A stretch of DNA of 64,000 bases, from positions 1 through 64,000 of the forward strand of contig QPMI01000511.1 of NCBI GenBank assembly GCA_004431415.1. Direction: 5' to 3'. Positions within the stretch are counted from its first letter, which is position 1. Every line of letters begins with the position of its first letter. A model generated the notes under the pieces. It was not told the DNA's origin, ran no database searches, and saw nothing but the letters and a program-made list of their open reading frames with translations. The position numbers and the translations under genes are program-made. Positions 12,701 through 21,515 of the stretch are shown piece after piece. This DNA comes from Cyanophora paradoxa (taxonomy: Eukaryota > Glaucocystophyceae > Cyanophorales > Cyanophoraceae).

Positions 12701-15581
12701 CCGACGCGGAGGAGGAGAAGGGCGCCAGTGCGGCCCCCGCCCGCCCGCCGCCCTCGGACTCGCGCGCCTGAGGGCGGCGCTGCGCAGGCGGGAAGGAGAG
12801 CCGCCGGGAGAAGCGGGGCGGGCGGAAGGAGAAAATGGAGAAGGTCTCCAAGAAGGACGGCGCGGAGGACGGGAAGGACGAGGCGGACAAGAAGAGGAAG
12901 AAGGCAAAGGAGGGGGAGAAGAAGAAGGCGCAGGCGGACGCGGCGGACGCGAAGAAGGACACGGGGCCCGACGTGTGCGTTCATTCCCGTTCGCGTGGAA
13001 GGATTGCAAGCCGCTGAGCTTCGAGAGATCCCGGACGGAGCGGGGCGGGGGGCATAGCACGAACCTTGCACGTGCCCGGGCATAGTCGAATCGAAGGCCG
13101 CCTGCTGACGGGGAGGGCGGGCCCGCAGACTCACCGTCCTCACGTACAAGTACCTCACCGTGCGCCCCGCGCCCGTGGCTGCGCATGCCGCGCTTGCTCA
13201 CGTGTTCACCGTGTTCTGATCCGGCTCTGCGCGCAGGCATTCGTCATCCTCGGGGTGAGCATGCGCGGGCGCTGCTTTCGCGTCCGATGGCACTGCTTCC
13301 GAAGACGTCGAGGCTCCCGGTCGCGAAGATTACGCATCGATATTCCTCTGATCATGAGCTCCGCCCTCGACGCGCAGGCGATCATCGCCGTGAACTTCTT
13401 CGTGTGCTTCTTCATCCTGGAGAAGGGGAAGCCGTTCGCGGCGGAGCTGGACTACTCGGGCCGCCGCCGCTCCGTCGCCCGCGAGATCTACTTCTACGCA
13501 AAGGAGCTCTACGTCAACGACGGCGCGCGAGCCATGATCAATCTCCTCCGCGTATGCCGGTGTTGCTGACGCTCACTCGCCACCGGACATGCGCAGGGAT
13601 GTACCTGGCGCGGGCGCCGCTGTACGCGCGGATGAAGAACCGCCTCGACCGCCTTCGCCTCCACGAACAGGCCCGTTCTGCTGGCGGGCTCACCCGGACC
13701 CGTCCCGGCGCTGAGGGGCGGCGCGCAGAACCTGAAGTTCGGCAACTCGCTAGCCGAGTTCCAGCTGCCCGGCACCGACAAGCGCAACGCGAAGCTCGAC
13801 GCCCTGATGTACGACTCGCCCCAGGTGCGATCGCGAGTCACACCGTCGACGTCGGATGATTCGAGATGATTTACGTCCATCGCGCGTATCTTCGGCACAC
13901 GCCGACGTCGACAATGACGCGGCCGCGGGGCACCGCAGTGCCTGCTGGCGAACAAGGAGAAGTGCACGGAGACGCGCAACGAGGACATGCAGCTCGTCTC
14001 CAACGGCACGCCATTCACTTTGCGCGGCCAGCGGCGAGCGTTTCTTCCGTGATGCGGGGCGGGGGCGGGGGCAGGGCTGGACGCGCTGGTGCTGGGCTTC
14101 GTGGACCTCGGGTACCAGATCCTGATGGACCTCGCGCCGGACCTGCACCTCACGGGCAAGGAGGACGCCGCCATGTACCCCCAGGGCGCCAAGAAGGCCG
14201 TCTACACCGGCGTCGACAACGTCAAGAACCTGCGCATCATGACGCAGGTGCGGCGCGCTGGAAGAGGGCGAATCGGCTACTCGAAAGTGTTTCCGTTTCT
14301 GCGGAACGACGCCACTGACACCGGGGCGGGTGCGACGTCGCTGCGCATGCAGGTGGACGCGGCGGACTTGGACGAGGGGCTGGCGTCGGCGGCGACGCTG
14401 CTGAACGAGGAGGCGCTGGCGACGATGGGCGTCGTCGAGCTGCTCGAGGCCCTCATCCTCGTCTTCAACGTGCGTCTGGCCGCCCATGACCAGGCCTAGG
14501 CCTGGCCATGGCCGCTAAAGATTTGTGGGAATTCGACCCGTTCCTATGGGAATCCCGCACCGGAACCGTACCATTCTAGATCTAGATCTCCACAAGATGG
14601 CGTTACACATCAGAAAGCCATCCGGATCCCACGCCGACGCCTGCCCGCCGAAAATCAATATTCATGGGAATCCAACACATTTGAATCGGAATCCTACGCC
14701 AAACCCGTGTAATATTAATCTTCCACTAGCCATCCTAGATTTAGATCTGAGTATTTCGAAGCCTATCCGTCACGGTCTATGGAAATCCACCCCGTCGCAA
14801 TGGGAATACACCCCGTCGCAATGGAAATCCACCCCGTCGCAATGGGAATACACCCCGTTGCAATGGAAATCCACCCCGTCGCAATGGAAATCCACCCCGT
14901 CGCAATGGGAATCCACCCCGTTGCAATGGAAATCCACCCCGTCGCAATGGAAATCCACCCCGTCGCAATGGGAATCCACCCCGTTGCAATGGGAATCCGA
15001 CAGCAAAGCAATATAATCTTCCAGTTCCGGCCACCGCTCTATGCGAATTCTACTCCGACCTAATGTTATATGAATTCCATTCCAAAACCATGCGATTTTC
15101 CACGATATAGCATTTCAAAAGCCGTTCGCCATCGCGATCGCAGCGTTCTTTCGAAACGCATTCCACGTGTCCCACATGCATTAATATTGGGAATCAGCGC
15201 ATTGCAAACCCCCCCCCACCCCCCACCCCACCCCCACCCCCTCTCTCCCTCTACCCTTCCCCCACCCCCAGTAATGGCCAACCTCGCGGCGCCGGCGCAG
15301 ACGTGCTTCCTGCTGCTTCTGTACGTGTACCTCTTCTCGCCAATGCTCAACCGCCTGCGCGAGGAGTCGGGCCGCACGGGCCAGATTCTGTGCGCCGCCC
15401 CATCCGCGCTCGCGATCGCCGGCGCCGAGTCCGGGCTTACGGGGCGCTCCGTGCGCGCGCGGCGGGCGCGTGCAGGCGGATGCTGCCAAAGGACGTCGTG
15501 CTGAAGTGCCGCCACCTGCACGTCTACTACGTCGGCATCGCCGACGACGAGTCCGACGCCGACTCCGACCGCGACGACTGA
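6729..15581 (+). CDS. Giant TmcB-like multipass membrane protein (TmcB/TmcC family)
   Basis: An 8.9-kb gene with many small introns. ATG at 6729 (MAQDVSRADGGG). Exons in order encode: a cytoplasmic start with YRNTRERI; a polytopic block (about 7,120-8,540) including VVDGIQLLMLVVGRSSG, YWAYTVLLVAATLMFFYRLL, WILYAGISGAMLAAGAAFF and SLVHLGGTAASLLALLYF; HAT/TPR-like helices (about 8,610-9,760) with VYKAGISQYPTSAYLSI, EPALDFRFELASTRR and LLKRFPSSKILLRSYGAFLG; a helix LFWGVVLGILVLAALSCAMF (10,120); an outside domain; a helix WIILAVAAVSILALVCLELF (11,181); a long charged linker (about 11,640-13,010); and an end block with AIIAVNFFVCFFILEKGK, FLLLLYVYLFSPMLNRL and DDESDADSDRDD. This order matches the Dictyostelium 'tiny macrocysts' B/C family, common in ciliates and algae. 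No precise function is known to me. The last large intron, 14474-15271, joins in frame to the end block. Confidence 0.85.
7330..7395 (+). other. Example intron with ends complementary up to the splice dinucleotides (TmcB-like gene)
   Basis: A 66-nt intron between EPWS and RTYWAY. Right after GT comes gcgccccgccccg; right before the final AG comes cggggcggggcgc, its perfect 13-bp reverse complement. The whole intron is thus a hairpin closed at the splice sites. Confidence 0.88.
11640..13010 (+). other. Highly charged, low-complexity linker within the TmcB-like protein
   Basis: The coding sequence switches to runs of acidic and basic residues: KENEGSDDEAKGKG, EKEGEGDKGSGEGSGDE, DSDSSSDDDKARRKRKAR, and later EKVSKKDGAEDGKDEADKKR and KAKEGEKKKAQADA. 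It lies between the helix near 11,181-11,250 and the next membrane segment near 13,380. It is therefore probably a cytoplasmic, disordered loop. Several introns interrupt it. Its Ser-in-acid patches would suit acidophilic kinases, but that is inference. Confidence 0.75.
14474..15271 (+). other. Large (798-nt) intron of the TmcB-like gene
   Basis: Donor gtctgg after 14473 and acceptor cccccag at 15271 join LILVFNV to LMANLAAPAQTCFLLLL in phase 1. This restores the expected last membrane helix of the family. It is about ten times longer than other introns in the window, AT-richer, and carries the 21-bp minisatellite plus a C-rich tract (15,211-15,270) just before the acceptor. Other GT choices near 14,470 give an in-frame stop at the join, which supports this donor. 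Confidence 0.6.
14775..14999. repeat. Minisatellite, 21-bp unit, about 10.5 copies, inside an intron
   Basis: Tandem copies of a 21-bp unit of the form atccaccccgtcgcaatgga, with three variable positions (gga/gaa, cca/aca, gtc/gtt). Variants follow a patchwork order. The period is a multiple of three and the unit has no stop, so most frames stay open through the array (for example MEIHPVA repeated). More worn copies with the words gggaatcc, cggaatcc and gaattcc appear on both sides (14,525-14,700 and 15,040-15,090). Confidence 0.92.
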
Positions 15582-17124
15582 GGCCCCGCCCCGGCCCCGC
15601 GCCGCCCATGGCCAGGCCAGCCGCCGGCGCGCCGAGCGACGCGCTGGCGCGTGTGCTACAGTACTAGTGCGAGCCTGCCGGCGCCGGGCCGAGACAGCGC
15701 CGACGTCATCGTGAAGTCGGTTGATACCCTCGAGCTCGCGCGATCGTTGCATCGTATCTTTAAATTTTTTGCACCCTGAGAGTATGCATCGCACTCAAAT
15801 GCCGTCCTGGAGTCTTTCGGGGGTGTCGACATCGACGTTGGACATGTGTACATGTACACTCGACGTATGCGTTGACGTCTTCGATCGCGGGGGCGTCGAC
15901 GTCGCCTTCGGTTTTTCGAATTCTAACCGTCTATACAACGTACAATTATATAAGCTATAGCTGCAACCTCCATTTTCATGCAGTTACGTATGCGCACTGT
16001 CATGATCAATTAATATTAATAGTATAATCGTTTACTAGTTATGTCGCGATCGATATCGTATTGCCAGGCTAGATAGCTGGGGACTGGTATCATTGGGGTA
16101 CATTTTGCAATTTGCACGGTAGCCAACGTCCCAGGTCAAAGAATCCAATGATCACGATTTCGGCTCTTGAATCTTCTCTTGCACATTTTGCAATTATAGA
16201 TTTGAGATGTACATTTTACACTGTTGCAGGCCGTGCTGTACGCGTACGCGTCACGTGCACTGTGTCTTCTTTGACTATCGAGTTGGACTTCAGTCGACGT
16301 CAACGTTGCAATTGTGATCATGATGCTGCATCTGCTGCTAGCTGAGTTTTCTATATGTTGTACATGTAAGCGCAGACAGCCATATCATGCAGCTTTATAC
16401 AGAATAAGCATATAGATATCGTGGTCGCATGCATATATGATCATGGTGTTCGCGTCGACGTTCTTGAATGTCTTCCGGGTCCGTATATTACGTACGCTAG
16501 CGCTTATTCTAGAAAGAATAATAGTAAACGTAGTCCTAGATGTAGAGTTTTCACAGATCGCCCTCTTCATCAATTATCATCATTGACCTGTCGATGTAAT
16601 TACCAAATATTGATCGCATGTCGATCTCGATTAACAAATTACATTAATACGGTACCGCATCCTCGCGCGCATACAAATGATAGTCTTTCGAGTTTTCGCC
16701 CGGCCCCATTTCAGGCTCGCGATAGCTTCATTAAATTTCTCTCCATAGCTAGGCCTCAGTATGTGCACGCGCGCTCGAGCTCGTGATCAGGGCCCCCTCG
16801 GAACCTAATTCGAATTCTTTCCCCCAGCTGCAGGCCACACACACCCCTCCCTCCCTCCCCCCCCCCCCCCTGCCAAGGCCTAGCTATATATAGGCCTGCT
16901 CATGTCACGATCCATGCCTGCGGCTGCATGCGCAGGTGACCGGTGCCGCGCCGCGGCGGTGCGAAAGTGCACGTGCGACGTCGCGGCGCGAACGCGTACG
17001 CAGTAGCTTCGAATCCAAGTATACGTGTACGTGATAGGCTAGTAGCTTCCATGCCGGCATGCGCAGCAGTTGATCATCAGGTGCCACGGTGCGCGGGCTA
17101 AAGATCCGCCGGCGGCCCTTGCCG
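15582..17124. other. AT-richer, palindrome-rich intergenic spacer
   Basis: No gene is supported over about 1.5 kb. Composition drops clearly below that of neighbouring exons (many ttaatatt, attataagc and caattata stretches). Short palindromes are packed together, for example acatgtgtacatgtac near 15,842, gtcgacgtc near 15,894, tcgcgatcgatatcg near 16,043 and acgcgtacgcgt near 16,238. A C tract lies near 16,858-16,871. It separates the 3' end of the TmcB-like gene from the 3' end of the helicase gene. Confidence 0.6.
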
Positions 17125-20100
17125 TCATCCGGCGGGAAGGGCGAGCAGCTCGCAGAGGCGCGGGGCGACCGTCGGCCCGCACGCTCCGCACAGCCGCCCC
17201 GCGGGGCCCGCCGGGGCCCCCGCCGGGGCCCCCTCCGGCGCCCCTTCCGTCCCACCGGGCGCTGCGGCCGAAGGGAGACTCCGGGGGCAGCGCCGGAGAG
17301 GTCTCCGGGGCGCAGGCGGCCCCGCAGCGCCAGCAGCCGCAGCCGCCGCCGGCCTCGCCCTCGCCCTCGCCCCCTGGCGGCCCCGGCGCCGGCGGCGCGG
17401 GCCCAGGGGCACCAGCCAGGGGCCGGCCCCCGGGGCGGCCGCCAGCAGGCTGCTCAGCGCCGCGTTGGGCACCAGCAGCCGCCGCGCCCGCGTCGCCGCC
17501 ACGTAGCTGGGGGTGCGCGCGTCGGGCCCCGACCGAGCGGCCGCGGGGGTACGGGCGGCGCACAGGACGTTTGCCTCGTCGCAGAGGCGCGCGTGCTCCG
17601 CCGGCGACAGGTGCTGCGGAGCAAGCAGGGGTACGACGTCCTGAAAATCGTCCAGCCTGGCGGGAAGACGCAGTTCGGATCGGCAAAGGGGTGCGATGGG
17701 GAACGGGCGCAACAGGACGACGGCGGGGTACTCGAGCCCTTTGCTCCGGTGCGCGGTCGAGAGGGCGACCTGGGGGCACAGCGAGAATCGGACGGGGGTA
17801 CAGCGGGCTGGACGGGGCGAGCGGACCGTCGCCTCCGCGCGCGGAGCAAGCATCGCGAGCACGTCAGCGATCTGCTCGCGGGGCGGAAGGAGTGAAGGGC
17901 GCGGGGTGGAAAGAGTGAAGGGCGCGGGGGCGCAGAGGAGGGGGTACCGCACCATTTGGGGGATGCCGTTCCCGTGCCGCGCCACGAGGCGCGCCCGCGC
18001 CGCCAGCTCCTGCAGACGGGTATGAGCGCCTCCCGGGGTCCCCCGAGGGGGAGGGGGCACGGCGCGCCCGGTCGTCGAGGGCGGCGGCGTGGCGCTGGAG
18101 CTCCGCAAAGGTCCCGTACCCCCGCACCTCTGCGGGGCGGGGCCTCGGCCCGGCGCGGGAGGGCGCGGGGGGCGCGGGGGCGGACCCGGGCAGCGGACGA
18201 GGTCGGGGCGGGCGGCCCAGAGGTGGTAGACGTCCCACAGGCCCTCCACCAGCTCCCCCTCCCCGCCACCCTGCCGCCCGCCTCGCGCCGCGCCCGAAGC
18301 GGCGGAGGGGCGGGGCGGGGCGGGGCGGGCCTCGAGGCAGGCGCGGAGGCCGGAAGGCGCGAGGCGCGCGGCGGCAGCGAAGAGCGCCCCGTTCGAGCGC
18401 GCCAGCAGCGCGCTGCGGGGCGCGGGGCCGGTGAGGGCCAGAAGGCGGGCGGGGGCGGGGCGGGCCATGCGGGGCGGGGCCGAGGGGCAGGCGGCGACGG
18501 CCTCCTCGACGGAGAGGCCCGGGACGACAGCGTCGGGGCCCCTGCGGCCGCTCGGGCGGGGCGGGGCGGGAGCGGGAGGGGGCGCGGGCGGACGCGAGGC
18601 CCTGGAGGGTGCGGGCCTCGCGCTTGCAGAGCCGCAGCAGCGCCGAGGCCGCCCCGCGATGTTGCCCCGAACCGGAAGCTGCCCCCGCCCCCGCCCTCGC
18701 TCCCGCGCCCCCGAGGGGCCCGCGGGGCCGGCGCGGGCGCGGCGGGGGCGGGGGCGGGCCTGGCGGTGAGGGGGAAGACGCGGGCGGGCCCCCGGATGGA
18801 GGCCATCGCGTCCGCCGCCCCCCGGAACGAGTACAGTTGCTGCGCCGGGGGCAGCGCTCGGGGGGTGGGGGGAAGAGCGGAGGGGGGTACGGGGAGCGGA
18901 CCTGGTGGGGGTCGCCGACGACGAGGACGCCCACGCGCTGGCCCAGCAGCACGCGCGCCGTCAGCGGGTTCGAGTCCTGCCGGGGCCGTCAGCCCGCCGA
19001 TTCGGGGGCGGGGAGCGACAGCGGGGTACCTGGGCCTCGTCGAGGAAGACGAGGTCGTAGGAGCGCTCCAGCGCGGGGGGCGACGCCGCGAAGAGCTTCA
19101 GGTACCTGAGGGGGGTACGCGCGCTCGAGCAAGCGGGGGCGGGGGGGCGGGGATGCGCGGGCGGGCCCGTCGTGGAGCATGGGCACGGCCTCGTCGGCGG
19201 GGTCCCGCATGCGGCGCCAGAGCTCCCGCGCCAGGCCCAGCAGCGCCCCCGCCTGCCGCCGGCGTCGAGGGCGGCGGGGGCGCGCGGGGGGGCGAGGCAC
19301 CTTCGGGCCGTTGCGCGCCGCCTCGGGGAGGTGCGCCTGGGGAGGGTGAGGGCCGACGGTGCGCGAGGGGGAGGGGCGCGGGCGGGGGCGACCTCGGCCG
19401 GCTCGGGGTCGGCGGAGGCGAGGAAGGTCAGGAGGCCCCGCCGCGCGTGCGCCGCCTCGAAGGGCGACTGCACCCCCAGCGCCTGCGCGCCCCCGGCCCC
19501 ACTCGCACGCGGCGCCCCGCGCAGGTCCGGCGGGGTGCCGGCGCACCCGCATGACGGCCCGGACGGGTAGGGAGCCGCGGAGCTTGGCGCGGTACCCTTT
19601 CCCCACCGCCGCGAACGCCATCGCGTGGAGCGTCGTGCACGTCACGTTCTGGGGGTACGGCCTCAGCGGAAAGGATGGGAAGGAGGGGAAAAGGGTTATG
19701 CACCTTCGGGAATGTGCCCTGGGCAGAGGCGGCGAGGTCCTGGGCGGGGTACGAGGGGGGGGGAGGTGGGGGACGAGGCTGAGCGGCGCGCGGGGCGGCT
19801 CCGCGAGAAGAAGTGGGGTGCACCCTGTTGTAGCAGACGTACAGGAAGCGCTTCTTGGGCCTGCGAGGGGTGAGCTGGCGGGAGGGGCGAGAGGGGGTAC
19901 GCGCACCTCGCGAGGGCGTACTCGCGCAGAACGGTCGTCTTTCCGGTACCCGCCAGGGCCTCGACCTGCTCGCGCAGTCGGCGGGGCGGCGCGCGAGAGG
20001 GGTACGGGGCTCCGCCGCGCCTTGACGATGGCGCCGGGGGGTACGTCGTGGCGCACGACGCGGCGCTGCTGCTCCGTGAGGGCGCGGGGGGTGCCCGGCC

Positions 20101-21148
20101 CGCCGCACGGTCGCGGGGGGGCGGCGAGGGCGCGGCACAGGACGTGGGCCTTCGGCGCGAGTCTGAGGGGGTCTCAAGGGCGGGCCGGGGCGGGAGGGGG
20201 GGGCGGGCGCGGGCGGCGCTCACTCGGCGTAGGGGCGGTGCGGAGGGCGCAGGCGACCGCGTGGGCGGCCTCGGGGCGGCGCGGCGCGCGCACTCGGCCA
20301 GCGCCTGCAGCTCCTGCGCCGAGCCGCACGCGAAGACCCCCGCAGGAGGCCGCCGGCCGCCGCGGGGAGCCCCGCGTCGCCCAGCAGTCCCGCGACGCTG
20401 CCCCAGCCGCGCCCCGCCGCGTGCGCCTCCGCCGCCCCCGCGCCCGCCCCGCCGCCTCCGGCTCCCCGTCCTCGAGCGCCGCCAGGCGGCGCCGCCAGAG
20501 GAAGCGCGGGGCGGCGGCGGCGCGGGCCCAGGCGCGGCAGACGCGGCGCGCGGCCACCAGCTCGTGCGCGCTCAGCTGCTCGAAGATTTCCGCCAGAAGC
20601 TCTTCACCCAGGTCCTCCGCGCCCCTCGCGCGCGCCGGCGGCCCCGGAGCGGCCGGCGCGCCCGCCCGCCTCGGAGGATCTTGCGCGGGCCTTCCCGGGG
20701 CCGTCTTGCGCCTCTTCTTCGCGTTCGAGCCGGCGCCCGACGCTGGGGCCGCCGACAGGAAGGACCAGCTCCTGCGAAGCCCCTGCCGCTCCTCGGCGGA
20801 GAGCGGCGCCGCCTGCCTGCTGCTCGACAGCTCGAGCTCGGTTGGAGCGAAGGCTGGAACCGAGTGGCAGCTGCTGGGCGCGTCCGGCGCGCTGCACCGC
20901 ACGGGGTCGCTGCAGGAGGCCTGGGAGGGGCGCGGCTGGCTCGCGTTTGCGGCGAGGCCTTCATTCTCGTCGCGCGGAGGGCCATACGCCTCACACGCGG
21001 CGTCGGCGTCGTCGTCGCTCGGGTCGAGGTCGATGACCTCGGGCGCAAGCACTGGCGCAGGCGCAGGCGCCGCCGCGCGCTTCGCCCATAGCTGCGGCAG
21101 CGTCCCCGCGACGCCACCCCGCTGAGCGGGCTGCCGGCGGCCCATCAA
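17125..21148 (-). CDS. FBH1: F-box DNA helicase FBH1 (UvrD/Rep superfamily 1)
   Basis: Minus-strand multi-exon gene starting MMGRRQPAQRGG (21148; a second Met follows at once). After a disordered N-terminus with an acidic DLDPSDDDADAA patch comes an F-box, LGEELLAEIFEQLSAHELVA with VCRAWARAAAAPRFLWRRR (about 20,616-20,477). Helicase motifs follow in order: VEALAGTGKTTVLREYALAR (Walker A, about 19,970-19,910), RFLYVCYNR, CTTLHAMAFAAVGKGY, YDLVFLDEAQ (motif II, about 19,050-19,025), VGVLVVGDPHQ (motif III, about 18,905), LYSFRGAADAM, SFRFG, ALSTAHRSKGLE (about 17,765-17,730) and YVAATRARR (about 17,505-17,480). F-box plus UvrD core is diagnostic of FBH1/FBXO18, an SCF subunit and 3'-5' helicase that removes Rad51 and limits recombination at stalled forks. 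The C-terminus is Ala/Gly/Pro-rich and ends with a short Cys pair (LCGACGP). Many donors are gtacccc. It faces the protease gene across 367 bp. Confidence 0.93.
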
Positions 21149-21515
21149 TTTCGAATGGGAGGGGGGTAGGCCTCGAGATCCGAGCCTTCCGAGGACCTCA
21201 GCAGAACAGCAGCAGCAGCAGAGCAGGAGCTCGCAAGCGCGGCCTCGAAGGCTTGCGCAGCGGACGCTTGCCCGAGTACCAGCGCGCCCTCGAGCTCCGA
21301 GGCGTGCCGGTCCGGTTCATCGCGCCGCCGGCGCGAGACTGGCGCCACGCAGAGGGTCCAGTTCGACTCGATCGCTCGCTTAGAAGATCGGACCTGGTCC
21401 TGCGGACCGTGCGGAGCGGCCGGGCGCCCTGCGCCCTGCACGCGACTTCTGCCGAGGGCTCGAACGAGGCCGCGAGCTTCCCGGGGTCGACCCACGCGCG
21501 CGGCCTGTGAGGGCG
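21149..21515. promoter_or_regulatory. Divergent upstream region, FBH1 / protease genes
   Basis: A 367-bp gap between two outward-pointing start codons. It contains cagcagaacagcagcagcagagcagg (21,200-21,227), a short CAG run. The open frame on the plus strand (21,253-21,510) shows no recognisable domain. Promoter function is inferred from position only. Confidence 0.4.

Noticed and set aside
14775-14999. CRISPR-like array of short repeats
   Set aside because: The units abut with no spacers, and the host is eukaryotic; it is a minisatellite.
18960-18985. ggttcgagtcc, a perfect tRNA T-loop word
   Set aside because: It lies inside FBH1 coding sequence (antisense of DSNPLTAR) and no acceptor stem or anticodon arm surrounds it.
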